Assembly (NCBI GenBank): GCA_030267565.1 | Contig: BRXU01000009.1 | Location: forward strand, 1,572,001 to 1,636,000 | From: Pleodorina starrii | Taxonomy: Eukaryota > Chlorophyta > Chlorophyceae > Chlamydomonadales > Volvocaceae | Reading direction: 5' to 3' | DNA length: 64,000 bases | Shown: positions 22,758 to 34,907 of the stretch, in pieces | Position numbering within the stretch: position 1 is the stretch's first letter | Layout: each line of letters starts with the position of its first letter | Notes under the pieces: model-generated | What the model was told of the DNA's origin: nothing | The model's database searches: none | What the model saw: only the letters and a program-made list of their open reading frames with translations | Translations under genes and position numbers: made by a program

Positions 22758-23035
22758 GGTTGCATCACTTGGTACCAGTGACCGTTTGACCCTACCCCCC
22801 AATCACCTGCTGGCCACCTTTCCCTGGACATGTGTGGGGGACTGGCGTAGGGCGGAGCTGGAGGGTGCAGGTGGGGTGATGTGTCGGTGCAGATTGGAGC
22901 ATGGGAGCGGCGTGGGGTGAAGGGGCGAATGGTGCCCGCCGGTGATGTGGGAAGGATAGCGTAGTGCAGCGGCTGACGTGGGGTGCAGTCGGGTTCTGAA
23001 AAGAAACAGCGCGCTGGTGGCTGGGAACATTGAAG

Positions 23036-23073
23036 GGGGTAAAAAGAAATTACCGCAGCGGAGACGGAGACGG
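23036..23073 (+). repeat. Dispersed element, intergenic copy
   Basis: GGGTAAAAAGAAATTACCGC, then AGCGGAGACGGAGACGG and a G run, in the convergent spacer between the RABGGTB-like and armadillo genes. It shows the element is not strictly intronic. Confidence 0.7.
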
Positions 23074-23210
23074 GGGGGGGCGGCTGCAGACAAGCTCGAG
23101 CGTCGTGATTGCAGGATGGCTTGTTGCCGTGCTTGTTGTGGTGGTTACAGCGCTGTGCTGAGTCATCATTTAGTAGGTCCAGATAGGGGCAATTGCGGGT
23201 TGGCCGTAGT

Positions 23211-23276
23211 CGTCGCACGGTCGGCCCCTGCGGCGCCTGCTTGCCCGTACTGCTTGTACGGAAGCACCGTGCGACG
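23211..23276. repeat. Nested inverted repeat (hairpin)
   Basis: Perfect 11-bp outer arms at 23211-23221 and 23266-23276, with a second perfect 6-bp hairpin with a 5-nt loop inside. It sits in the convergent spacer and could shape 3' ends of transcripts, or be a small transposon remnant. Confidence 0.8.
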
Positions 23277-23546
23277 GCGCCTGTCGCCACACATCTTCTG
23301 TGCTGTGGCCGTAGCCCCCTACGGGTGTATACCCTTGGAAGGAGATGTTGTTAATGCTGCGTGCTCATCAGTGTGGTCGCTTAGCAGTGCGAAACGGGGA
23401 CCAATTTCCAGAGCGGGCTCGGATGAGCCCAGGGGTCCACAGTGGGGTAACCCAGTGGGGACCGCCGGTACAAAGGACACCTGACAGGCAGGTTGCACGG
23501 ACCCGTCTTCGCGGCAGGGTGGCTGCCTGTGGGGTTCCATCTGGCG

Positions 23547-26500
23547 CTACACGCACTGCAGCAGTGCCGCGGAGGCGGCCTTGGCCGCCGCGGCGGGCAC
23601 CAGCCGCCGCTTGCCGCGCGCCACCGTCGCCTTGAGCACCTCCACCCCGCCAGCGTTCCTGATGGACAGGCGGGAGGGCGGTTTGGGGCAAGTAGAGATG
23701 AGACCTGCTACAATCGGGAAGCCTTCTGGCAGATTTCCCCGTGGTCGCGGGTTCCTGAGTCTTTCCCCCAGGCTAGCTTGTTCCTGTCTGGGTGATTTGC
23801 GCTGTCTGGTCCGGGTGTGTGTGTCTCGGCTGCTCTGGTCGCCGCCGGTGCATTGCACGGCCAGCTGGCCCGTTGGCTCTACCCTTCACGAGCCTGGAGC
23901 CCCCACACTGGAACAATCGCGCACACTACCATCTGCTCCGGCTGCGTCATGCCTTGTTCGGGTGCCCAACCCACCGGATGGCTTGGACGCCCTCCGCGCC
24001 GCCAGCCAGGCTCTCCAGCGCCTCTACCGCAGCCACAATCGCCGCGTCGTCAGGGCTGGTCTGCGCGCCGCCGCCGCCGCCGGTGGCGGCGGCGCCGGCA
24101 GCGGCGCACGATGCCTTGGACGGCGATGCAGCCGAGCATACGGACGCCGACGCCGACGCGGCGGGGGCGTCCGTGGCAGCGTCGCGCAGGAGCGCCAGGA
24201 GTGCAGGAACGGCGCCGGCGCGGATCAGCACCAGGCGCGGCCGGATGGCGCCGCCGGCGGGCAGCGCGGCGCAGGGCGGCAGCGTGACCGACTGCGGAAC
24301 CACCAGGTGGCAGATGGCGTTGGCCGCCGCGGCCTTCGTCCTGCCGTCGCCTGCGCATCGAGGGTCATTTGATTGGGCTGGCAATGGCGCCAGCTACGGT
24401 AGTGTGCGCCAGGTAGTGTGCCGCGGAGGCAGCGCTTCTTAAACGAACGAATGCAAACGGTTTACAGTCGGCCTAGCTGGTCGCCGGTGTATACAGGGAG
24501 GCGTGCGCCCCGGCGAAGTGCAGGCTGCAGGGGGGCGGCGACGTCGTCCAGGACCCACCGGTCCGAGTAGAGACTTCTACCGACGTGGCCGCACGCAATG
24601 GCACACATACGCACACGCACACGCACACACACATGTCCTATCTCGCAATGGCGTCCGAAAACACGCATGCTATCACACGCGCCAGACGGCATTGGATGAA
24701 CTGCGGTACAACCAAAAGCAAGCAGGCATATATCCATCACGGTATACTCGCCTGACGACAGCAGCCTAACCAGCGGCTCCGACAGCTCGTCCGCCAGCAC
24801 CGCCTCTCGCCCCGCCGCCGCGCTGCTCAGCCGCTCAACCACCACCGCCGCCGCCGCCGCCTCCCGTGCCGTGCCGGGCCGCAGCAGCATCTGCCGCAGC
24901 GCCCGCGCGGCATCGCCCCTGCTCGGTCCATGCAACGCCGCCAGCGCCGCCAGTGCGCCCATCGCCTCCTCCCACAGCGGCGGCGGCTCCGCCGCCGCCA
25001 CGCCGCCGCCGCCGCGAGTCAGCTGTATCATCGCCGCCAGTCCACCCAGGTCAGCCACGGCCTCCCGCGCCGCCGCGGACTTCTTCAGGAGCGGGCCCAG
25101 CGCGGCGGCGGCTTCCACCCGCAGCGGCGGCGGCGCTGCCGCCGCGGCGACGTGCAGCAGCAGCACCGCCGGCGCGCCGGCCGCCACGGCCGCGTCCACG
25201 GCCGCTCCTCCGCCGCGGCACAGCGCCCACAGCAGCCTCACCGCCCGCTGCTGCAGGACCTCCTGGCCCGCGTCCGGCGCGTCGGCGGCAGTTTTGTAGG
25301 GCGAGGATGGCTTGAGGGGCTTGGGGGCAAGACGCGCCACGAGGGCGGGCATAACGCCCTGCGCCACCAGCGGTGCACCCGCCGCCGGGGCGGCCTCTAG
25401 CAGCGCCAGGAGCGCCTGGCAGGCACTGGCGGCCAAGTGCGGGCTGGAGGACCCTAGGAACGCCGCCAACTGCGCGGCAGGTTGCGAGGGACGGACGGTT
25501 GGAGGACAGGAGGTGCACCCCCGCCCGCGAGGCCCGCATAGGCATGTGTTCCTGAGGTGCATGTGTGCGCGCAGGCAAGTCCACTAAAGTGTACCGCGCT
25601 CCCAACGGCCCGTGCCGTGCCTCGTACTGCCCGTGCCGTATTCGTCGTACCTGTACAGCCACGTCCTGCCGCAACGCGTCCGACGCGGTGGCGATTGCCG
25701 CCAGCGCCTCCGCCGCCGCCTGGCCCAGCGTGTGTGGCTCCGCGCAGATAGGTGGCTGCTGCAGGGCCCCCTCCGGCAGACCCACGCCCACCAGCTTGAC
25801 TGCATCCACCAGACACACCACCCCACCGGCGGCGCCCAGCGCTGTACGGACAGCCTGGCTACCGTACACCGCCAGCGCGTGCAGGGCCGCCAGGCCTGCG
25901 CCCGCCCCGTAGGCCGCATGCACGGGAGGGGCCACACGAAGGCGCCAGTCCAGTCAAATCAAGAGATGTGAACAATTCCGCAAATAAAGTTCTCTCTTTG
26001 AGTTACCGAGAGGTTTCCCGCAAGCAGGAAGGGCCGCAAGGCAGCGTTTCATCGGCGTTAGGGTGTACAAAGCAACGATGCCGCACCTGCCGCCCGGCAG
26101 GCCGCCTCGGGGCTAGCGGCGATGGAAAGAAGCGGTGGGATGAGTCCGCACTGCTCCACCTCCCCACAGGCCTCCGCCGACCAGCGCAGCGTCGAACGAT
26201 CGCGGCTGGCGGGCCGGAGCACGTCGGCTAGGCAGAGCGCCACGGCCGCCGCGCGGCTGCAGTTCGCGCCGCCGCCGCGGCCAGAAGCTGCCGTCAGGGC
26301 CTGCGGGCGTGCGCGCGCAGAGAACGTTATGCCCGGACATATCAGGCGCCGCGAACCATGTGCGTGATTGTGGAGTATGTGTGTGACTGTGTATTTGTTT
26401 TTGCGGGCGTAGCAGGCAAAGTCGTACTTGCCGCGGACAGGGTTGAATTACGGCACCGTACTGCCAACGTGGCCGTGAGTGGCGCAGTGCATCCCTTGGT

Positions 26501-29500
26501 CACCGAAGCCGAAGGGAGTGGCTGGCGGAAACGGTTCGGTCCCCCCCGTCCGCCCGGGTAAGTATTGACAAAAGACTACAAGGGTCTGTGGTAAAAGGAT
26601 TGCTGGATCCGTCTACCCTGGGTCGCATCACTCGGTTACTTTGCCGCCATTCCCCACTCTTACCCTCCCGCCCTGTGCACTGTGCAGTAGGGTTACCGTA
26701 CCTTTGATAATTGGCGCACAACTGCCGTCTTGGCGCCATCGTCGTTGCCCACCCGCCGCAGCGTGGCCGCCGCCGCCGCGTCGCCGTCCGCCACCCGCGC
26801 CAGCAGCAGCCGCAGCGCCTCATTGTGCCGCAGCACCGCCGCCCGGCCCTCAGCGCTGTGGACGCAAAAGGGCAGCAGCTGCCACAGTCCGGGGGCGATG
26901 CTGGCGCTGGCGCTGGCGGGGCCTGCACAAACACCCAGAAAAGGGAGAATGGATTGGATCGGTAGCGCGCCAGCGGTGCAACACAGCCCGGTGTTGCGGG
27001 GCCCAAGGACACGGCCGCAAAGCCCTGTTGTTAGTAATGTCGATTTTTTCACAGGTGTGCTGCCAAGCGCGAGCAGCACATGTCGGATGGTCTTGGCTAG
27101 CTGGCTTCCTCACATGAGGCGGCGGGCGTGTCGCCCGCACCAGCTGCCGCTGACTCCACAGCCAGATCCAGCAGCGCCGAAACGCTGGCGGCATCGCAGG
27201 CGCGGCCCATCTCGCCGCACAGCTGCTGCAGCAGCGCCCCGTCCTGGGAGCCCTGCTGCTGGTGGCGGCGCGGGGTGTCGGCAAGCCTGGCGGGGTGCTG
27301 CAGGATGGCGGCGGCACAGGCCAGCGCGGCGGCGCACTCGGACGATCGGCCGGAGAGGCGCAGATCGGACAGCGACACCAGCAACCGCTCTTGGAGCATC
27401 TGCGGGCGGATGTGTGGCAGGGAGGCGGACGGGTTGATTCACGGGGATCTGGACTCTGGAGACCGGTATGGGGTCCGTTGTACTGTACTAACGGAACAAC
27501 CACAACAACACTGTCAATCAACGGTACAAATCGACGACGCTTGTTCGGGTAAGACGGTGGGAAAGCGCCCTCACCCAACACGGGGTCGCACCCCGCTGGC
27601 CTCCATGCAAAAAAAACCCTTACCGGTACCAAATGTGTGCGGTACACAGCCGGCCCTTTATCACCCATCCACTGAGAATATAATGGGTTTTGGCGCGCCC
27701 CACGACCGCCGCACGACCGCCGCCGTCGCACCTGCACCACCGCGGAGCCGTCGCAAGCCAGGTCGGACAGGGCCGTCGCCGCCGCGCTCGCCAGCCTGCC
27801 GCCGCCCGCCGTGCCCGCCATTCGGCACAGGGTCTTGACGACGCCAGCGGCCACCAGCTCAGCCTGCCGTATAAGGCAAGAACACACAAATGATTTTTGT
27901 TGGGTTCTCAAGGAGGTTGGCAAACTGGGTTTGGGGAGAATTGACGGGAACAGGTGGCATAGGGGATAGGTCGGGTGGCCTGGGGGTTCGGAAAGGATGG
28001 CGTTTGAATCCGGAAAGGCTTGCACTGGTGGCGAAGCGGGGTGGCTCCGAAACTAGGAAGCGTCCCATCATTCGACCATTCGGTATCACTCGCGCTCTTG
28101 AGGGCGCGACTTTGCGCGACTTACCGCATGCGAGAGGCTCAGCTGCCTCAGGAGCGCCGCTGCCAGCAAGCACACATCCTCCTCGTCATCCTCCTCTTCC
28201 CTGCCCGGCCTGCCAGGCTCGTCGTGCACCGCCGCTGCCACCCCGCCCGGACCTTTCCTCCGTGCCGGAGATCGACCTGCCGAACTGAGCGCCACAACCT
28301 CAGCCGCCGCCGCCGTCGCCTCGGCCCGCCGTCGCGCCGCCGCGTCGGCGGCGGCGCGCTGCATTGCCCCTTCCAGGCAGGTGTTCAGTAGATGCACCAG
28401 CACCGGCACACCGCGCGCCGCGACCAGCTCGCCGCCGCTGCCAGGCTCCGCCGCCAGAAGCACCGTCAGCAGGCGCAGCGCGCCGCGGCGTTGGTCGGTC
28501 GCGCGGATGGCGAGCAGCCGCAGCACGCCGCTAACGCCACCGTCCGCAGTCAACGCCTGTAGGGGTGGCCAGTTGAGAGCGATGGATCCATCGAAACGAA
28601 AATATTTTGGGACTGAACCACGGCTCAGTCCCATTTGGGTCGGACTGGGAAGTCGAATGAGATTACCTTGGCCACCTGCGATCGCTCCGGCCCCTCCAGG
28701 GCCGCGCAGAGCGCCTCCAGCGCCGCTGCACGGTCCGCCGGCGAGGCAGAGGCCGACTGCAGCTGCGCCACCGCGCCGGCGACGCCGCCTACACCTGCCA
28801 AAGCCACATGCTGCTGCCCCGAAGAGGACGGACTGGCCGCCGCCGACGACGACGACGCCTGCCCCGATGTCGAGCGGCCGGGATGGGCCCCGGCCTCCGT
28901 CGCGTATCCCGGCTCGGCTCCGTCGCGAGACGCCGCCAGGGTCTGCACCACGGTGAGCATCAGCTGCAGGAAGTGGGCGCTCACGAGCTGCTGCTCCGCC
29001 TCCGCCTCGGAACAGCGCCATTCCAGGAAGGCCACGTCGGCGGCGAGCTGCTGTGGGCTGCAGCGGGCGGCCAGGCGGTGTATGTGCGAGACGAAGGCGC
29101 CGTCGTCGCTCGTGTCCAGGCGAACGCGCTCGGCCTGCAGGTACGGTACGCGGTCGTCGTGTACGGTACAGAGGGTTCTAAGTTTTCTTTTCCTGGGTTG
29201 GGTGAATGTCGTCGTGTGCAGGTCGCGTTTGCTCAAGGATTGAATGCCACATGAGCGCAGGCCTCGCAGGTGTGCCCTTGCCAGAGCCTGATGAGATCTC
29301 GTCATTTCAGGACAGGCCTTTTCGAATGCGCATTGGTGAGGCGCATTTGTAGCGGCTCCGGAGGCATCATCGCGCGCGTTGCCCGTCGGTCCCAACGCCC
29401 GTTGAGTTGAGCTGAAAGGTGGAAAATAAATCAATTCCCGAATGCGATGCAACCAACAGGCCCACACTGAACGCATCCAGCTGCCCAGCGCGCCCGGTCA

Positions 29501-30202
29501 CGTGAACCCAAAGCACAAGCTGGAAGCAGCACTGTGCTGCCGCAGCCAGCTGGCCACGCGCGCGCCGCTAGGCGCAACGAGGCCGGGAGGGCAACAAAGT
29601 TGGAACCGCAGCGGTGGGACGGAGGGCACCCACCTCCTCTTGCAGCTGCATCCGCACGCTGTGCAGCCGGCGCAAGGTTTCGAAGTTGACGGTGGACGTG
29701 TTGAGTTGGGCCGACAGCATGCTTGCCTGTGCCCGCACGACGGTCGGGAGCTGGCCCTGCTGCAGCAGTCGCGCCAACCCGCGGCGCACACGCAGACAGC
29801 TGTCCACGAGCTGGTGCACGAGCTGGTCAGCTGTAAGGAGGGTTTCCAAGGGTCCTTGTGCACAGCAGCGCTTGGAAGCGACAGCGAAGCTTTGCAGAGA
29901 CGCCTCGATGTCCTGCGAGGAGATGCAGCCAGGCGCGTTGCTGGAGGGACACGAACGTGTTCAGTACACCAACACACGTGTTGGTGTACTGAACGGTTGG
30001 CCTTCCGTACCTCCAGCGCCGTATCCAGCGTGGCATCCTGATTGCGCCCATTTAGGAGCTCCTCAAACAAAGTTCGTGATTCAGTCAGCTTGTCATGGAG
30101 GTGCCGCGCCTCGGGGCCAAACGCGGTGGCTTTTCCCACGTCTGTGGCTATCGTGTTCAGCAAGCCAATACACCGACGCGCAGCATGGGGCTGTGACGTC
30201 AT
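23547..30202 (-). CDS. Armadillo-repeat protein with N-terminal helical bundle
   Basis: Function not recognised; probably a cytosolic scaffold. Exons 5' to 3': 30011-30202, 29634-29912, 28667-29134, 28125-28556, 27732-27863, 27114-27399, 26702-26922, 26087-26300, 25651-25895, 24752-25469, 23975-24350, 23547-23658. All eleven junctions keep phase, giving 1,224 residues. The first about 160 residues are helical (GLLNTIATDVGKATAF, LTESRTLFEELLNG, ALEDIEASLQSF, QLVHQLVDSCLRVRRGLARLL). The rest shows repeated armadillo helices, for example GVSGVLRLLAIRA, AELVAAGVVKTLCRMA, AACRAAGLAALHALAVYG and AGAVPALLALLRDA, interrupted by Gly/Ala/Ser inserts. The start ATG 30202 is the first in frame after a non-coding stretch. 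The intron after exon 24752-25469 appears to use a GC donor (CAG/GCGAGT). Plant U-box and ARO-type ARM proteins are possible relatives, but no U-box is seen. Confidence 0.88.
29959..29994. repeat. Perfect 16-bp hairpin in armadillo-gene intron 1
   Basis: GTTCAGTACACCAACA, a 4-nt loop, then its exact reverse complement. The hairpin occupies over a third of the 98-nt intron 29913-30010. Confidence 0.95.
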
Positions 30203-30576
30203 TATTATTTTTTGCTTATGCTTGGTCAGGGCTATTTGTGGCCCAGAAAGAAGAAACTTCGGTGCCCTGGTCAAGGTTCTGCGCAAGCTGTCGTCTGTCG
30301 CTGGCCCCACCGAGTGAGGCACCGGCTATGCAGCCATGCGCAATTTGTTTATAAGTTTGTTAACGGAGGCCCTTGCGGCTGCTCTGCTGTGTAATCCGCA
30401 AAATGGAGAGAAATGGATCTTTCCGTTGGATCGCAACGACAAAACGAGACCATAAACTTGAAAGAAATATTCCGCATGTTGTGATAATTTACGTATTACT
30501 TACTAGCTAACAGGACAGTTACGGGCCATTGCTTGTAGTCTGGGTCGGCCGGCGCCCGTCACAACACGTTTGCGGG
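30203..30576. promoter_or_regulatory. Bidirectional promoter region, armadillo / bL27m genes
   Basis: Only 374 bp separate the two divergent start codons. The sequence is A/T-rich in its middle (about 30390-30510) against GC-rich coding sequence on both sides. No TATA box or named motif can be assigned with confidence. Co-regulation is inference from spacing. Confidence 0.5.
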
Positions 30577-31257
30577 ATGCTGCCATCATTCTGCAGCAGT
30601 CAGCATGGAGCCCTTTCGCTACTGCGAGGGATGGTCTGCACAGCGTTGCAACCAGGGCTTGCTCCAGCCGCTTCGGAAGGGCTTGGGGCTTGGACTCAGC
30701 ACCGCACGGCAACCAAGAAGGCTGGTGGTACTGCAAAGCAAAGCGTTGGTTCGCATCCTAAACATTTAGGCATGAAGATGTTCGATGGCGAGTTGGCGTT
30801 CCCTGGCATGATCCTTCTCCGCCAGCGTGGTACCAAATTCCACCCCGGCCAGAACGTCGGAATCGGGCGAGACCACACCATTTTCGCGACCAATGTCGGG
30901 ACCGTGCGGGTGACGACCGGCCAGGGCCCCGGCGGCAAGGAGCGCCGCTACATCAACGTGGAGCCGCTGCCGGAGGTCCTCGCTGCCGCCGCTGCCAACG
31001 CGAAAGCGGCGGCGGCGTCAGCGTCACCCAACCGCTCGACGTCGCTTAAATTGCATGAGAGCTTGGTCGTGGAGGAGCTTGTGAAGCGCCGCGCTCAGGT
31101 GAAGCGCGCCATCCTGCGGGGCAGCGTACCCCTAGAGCCGGCTCTATACTTCAACCTGCCCAGGAACCCCGACGGGACGCTCTCGTGGCTGGAGCGCACC
31201 AGGCCGCGAATCAACTATGCGCAGAACCCGGCGCCTGTGGCTCCAGCAAAGCCGTAG
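30577..31257 (+). CDS. Mitochondrial large-subunit ribosomal protein bL27m
   Basis: Structural protein of the mitochondrial 54S/50S-type subunit, placed near the peptidyl-transferase centre. Intronless, 226 residues. The core at residues 47-120 is diagnostic: HRTATKKAGGTAKQSVGSHP, KHLGMKMFDGE, PGMILLRQRGTKFHPGQNVG, IGRDHTIFA. About 45 residues precede it with few acidic residues, fitting an import presequence. The Met at 30577 is the first in-frame ATG. The mitochondrial rather than plastid paralogue is favoured by RQRGTKFHPG and the ATKKAGG start; plastid L27 begins with a different Lys/Gly-rich motif. A 100-residue C-terminal extension (VEELVKRRAQVKRAIL, PRNPDGTLSWLERTRPRINY) resembles mitochondrial rather than bacterial L27. 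A TGTAA at 32308-32312 is the first downstream, about 1 kb away. Confidence 0.95.
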   Translation: MLPSFCSSQHGALSLLRGMVCTALQPGLAPAASEGLGAWTQHRTATKKAGGTAKQSVGSHPKHLGMKMFDGELAFPGMILLRQRGTKFHPGQNVGIGRDHTIFATNVGTVRVTTGQGPGGKERRYINVEPLPEVLAAAAANAKAAAASASPNRSTSLKLHESLVVEELVKRRAQVKRAILRGSVPLEPALYFNLPRNPDGTLSWLERTRPRINYAQNPAPVAPAKP

Positions 31258-34200
31258 TTGCGGACACGCTGCTTACGTGGAGTATGGCGGCGGTTTAGTC
31301 GGGTCGACTTCCTTCAAGAAGGCAGCGCGCGTCGCGGCAGGGGGCATGTTTGTCGTGCAGGCCCTTTCCCTGACCACCCGCCCGATCAGCTGCTGCTGAT
31401 CCGGGCTCGGGCCGTCCGCCGGATTGGCGGCTGCTGAAGTAGATTGGGCCCCATGCGGTTTTTATTTTGCGGACCGGTCGTGCGTAAAGAGCGAGGTTAG
31501 CATCGCTGCGTGCAGTACGCTTGGAAACCTGTGGAGAAGATTTTGGTGGATTTTGATGGATTCAGTGGCGATGCCGATGACTTGTACATGCGGGGGCGTT
31601 CGTTACATGGGCATTGGGCCCGCATTCGGCCCGCTTGTATCAACTTGCTGACCGCTGATTGAGAAGGATGGCGAGGAGGAGGAGGAGGAGGAACAGTGCC
31701 TACTATAGCCAGACAGCGGCCACACGTGTGTGTTTGCGAAACGCTGCTGCCGGCCGGCGCAGGGGTTCCTCGGTTGGAGTCCACGCTGTTTCAGGACGCT
31801 GACCCTTCCTCATTGGTTACCCGGGTTACCCGGACTTCGTTGCTGTATTGCAGATTTCTTCCAAGGCTCTAGGCAGTGGACGTGAGAGAGCAATTGTTCT
31901 TGGAGTGTCGGTAAATAGCTTGGCACGCGTGGTGCACAACGGTTTGAGGAGCCGTGCAATTGACGTTGCTGGCGTTACTGGCTGGACACGTGATGGCTTA
32001 ACCGTGTAGATGGCCCAAAGCTGACCGTGGGGTTCCGGGGCTTGGGACTGCATATGAAGCGCGACGGCTGTCGCCCTGAAGCTTTCTAACGCTGCCGACC
32101 ATGATGTTTGTCTAGATAGATGAGGGTGGTGTGCGTTGGGGCGTGTAAGGTGGCATTTACGAAGCAGCGTTTGGGGCCGCATGCCTACTGACGTGCTGAT
32201 AACGACGATCAGAAGAGCAGCGTTGCATCTATTATGGACATGTGTGCGTGGTCAGGGGGCCGCCGCGGGAGAATGAAGGCTCGTTGTGCAGTTGCGGTTT
32301 AAGACCTTGTAACTACAAACCTGTGGAAGCGCAAACCTGCTTGCCTGGAGGAGCACGGCCGTAGGCCGGTCCACAAATTGCACCAAAGCGGCTCATGGCA
32401 GAGCGCGGTCGGTCCCGCGGCCAAGCTATCAACGCGAGAAGGTCGAAGCCACCGAGAGCCGGTGGCACTCGGGGTTGGGCACATGTGACGGCGGAACCTG
32501 GTAGCTCGTCTTGCCTGCTGTGCAAGCACGGTGTACATCCCAGAGCAGGTGACTTACATAACATGAAAATTTGTCGTTTTTGCATGCCGCTGGCATCGTC
32601 ATTGCGTGGGGTCCTTCCTCTGAAACATGCCGCCACTAGCTGGGCCCGTGCTGGGCTTACCTGAAACGCTTCTACTAGCCCATTTCGTCTACTATTCGTC
32701 GATTGAGATAAAGGCTTTGATTATCTGTAGCTAGAACCGCCTACAGGGTTCTTACACGTACGCGGTGGCGTTGTCAGCGTCAGCTTCTGGTCCCTTGCGA
32801 TTCGCTACCTGTTATGACGTTTGATTGGCGGCTCATCACAAGAGATATTGAAAATTTCTCAATTTAAACTGAGATCGCAAATTTCCTTGAAACGAGGTTG
32901 CAAAGGGCGATGGCGACTGCGCCAGGGACGAATGCGCTTAACGCTGGATTTACATGACACGTTACGTTATCACTTTACAGGAAACGTGGTCAGTTCGCAT
33001 GGGGTATCGCGTTCGGGGAAGCGCTGGGGCCTTGGCCTGGCGGCCATTACTCTTTCAAATCTGCAACATAGCACGCGAGCTCAAAGAGTGCTATATCACG
33101 CACGGCCTTGATGTCCTCTGCTTGTTTAATGCAATCCCGTGCTACGCGTATTTGCTCAGAGAGTTGCGTGGTCATGTCCATTTATGAATAGCTGCCTAAG
33201 TGACCAAAGCTGCTGGGGCACATATAACGAACCGATACAAGGTCAGGCAAGTATGTGAATGCCTTTTATGATAAGTGCGCGGGAACAGCGCTGGAGAATG
33301 CGTGCCGTACTATTTTCCAAAATAGTACGACCTACAAGCGCACCGGTCCCTCACCACGGTCGGCACTCCCGAAGGAGTTTCGCTGCCGGATAGTTCTGCA
33401 TAAAGTCAACATGGATCTTGACAAGGCGCTGCTGCTTCTCGACAAGACACAGTGGTCGGTCAGGCCGAGCTTCCGAGAGCCATGCCGACGCCGCGCAGGG
33501 CCGGCCGCGGTCGCAGCCGCTGGCCGACGCCTCACAACTTTAGTATAATCAATATGCAAGCAATGAGCGCGATGAAACCGCCATCGAGGGCGTACTCTGA
33601 GGACGAGCTCTCGCGCGATGAGGCCGACCTCGGCGCGTCGGGTTCCATTATGGGCAACGACGCTCGCAGGCTTCGTCCTAAGGGTTTAATATCATGCTGG
33701 AGTGATATGACATGGGCGCTTTGACGTTAGCTCTACCGCCTCAAAACACGGACCTCGCGCCAACAGAGATAACGTCCCCAAAACAGCCCATGTAAATTGG
33801 GATCCGTTTGGGCCTGCCACTTTACATGTCAACGTGAGGCAGCGTAACGTGTCATGTTAATTGGCTATAACTGCACAAACGAAATTGTGAACCTTTCAAC
33901 GGCGTTGATGCAGGCATCTATTTTTCGGATCATCTTGTAGGTGGTTACCTGCAGGAGGGTTATAAGGAACCCTATGTGATCGGCAAATGATCAGCCCACA
34001 GGAAATGATAGTCATTGAACCCATTCTATTACTGAGACGCGACGCCTGAGCTTCACGTGCCACACGTGACGAAACCTGGCGAAACTGGCATCACTTGTAA
34101 CGCGGCGAATTAAACGAGGCAGTGCGTAGTACAGTACCTATAGTAGTGAGACATGCAAGAACTATTGCATAGTTTGCGACAATTACGCAGTAACAGATCG

Positions 34201-34907
34201 TTTTTCTTGCGTACCAAGTATGCAGCCCGCCAGACGTTCTGGGGCGCTAGAAAGCTCGAGGATAGGCGACAAACATAACACTGCATGATTTGAAACTTAT
34301 GATAACAATAGGATCAACACTATTTACCGTTCCCACTTTAGGGCTAATGCAGGGCCGTACACCCCACCTCTGACCCACAATCCTGCAACTATGGGCGGCG
34401 TTCAGAACCTGCGTGTAAGCGGACCATAATAATTGTATTATTAATAATATAACGGAAACGTGACTTTCGCAGCGTACTTATGACAAACGTGAGCCCCCGT
34501 GCCCCGTCGCCGCGCGCCCGCGGTAGCTACAAGCCAAATCAATCTCTGCATTTGTACGCCACAATAGACCATTTTTTTATTCATACATTTGCTCGTAACC
34601 CGAATTTGGACGGCGGTTCCAAACTACCCGACGGTGTTGTGCATTATCTCACACCGCAATCCAACAGGCGCGCCGCGCTCCGTTGAGAACTGATAGCAAA
34701 GCCCATACTTTCCTCGGCAGCGCGCCGCTCCTCCTCGCCTGCCCTCCACACGTCGCGGTTTCCTCGAACCACGCGCCGTCCGTCCGTCCGCCCCTTCAGC
34801 GAACCCTGGGGCCCTCCCGGTGATCGATGTAGCAGCGGTCGCAGCTTCCCTCCGCGACGCTGCACCGACCACCTGGGAGGCGCAATACGCCAGCTTCGGG
34901 CGCGGCT
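31258..34907. other. Gene-poor spacer upstream of channel 1
   Basis: About 3.65 kb with no gene I can support. It holds the bL27m 3' region, a GGA tract near 31672-31692, a perfect palindrome at 33306-33329, and an A/T-rich zone at about 33720-34480 with direct and inverted short repeats. A small open frame at 33554-33724 (starts MQAMSAMKPPSRAYSEDELS) has protein-like composition but no good donor and no counterpart upstream of channel 2, so it is left uncalled. The last few hundred bases should contain the channel 1 promoter. Confidence 0.55.
33306..33329. repeat. 24-bp perfect palindrome
   Basis: CGTACTATTTTCC and its reverse-complement half (GGAAAATAGTACG on the other strand), giving an 11-bp stem with a 2-nt centre, in the spacer 1.6 kb upstream of channel 1. 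Confidence 0.9.

Larger units (their letters stand above)
22758..23546. other. Convergent 3' spacer
   Basis: Lies between the stop codons of the RABGGTB-like gene (plus) and the armadillo gene (minus). It holds the dispersed element at 23036-23073 and a nested hairpin at 23211-23276 (outer arms CGTCGCACGGT / ACCGTGCGACG, inner CCGTAC-TGCTT-GTACGG). TTACA at 23145-23149 reads TGTAA on the minus strand, the chlorophyte polyadenylation signal, and may serve the armadillo gene about 400 nt past its stop. No TGTAA was seen for the plus-strand gene. No coding exon recognised. Confidence 0.6.

Noticed and set aside
33554..33724. Possible first exon of channel 1 (MQAMSAMKPPSRAYSEDELS)
   Set aside because: No acceptable donor, and the paralogue supports a start at 34908 with an exon of similar size; kept only as a note.
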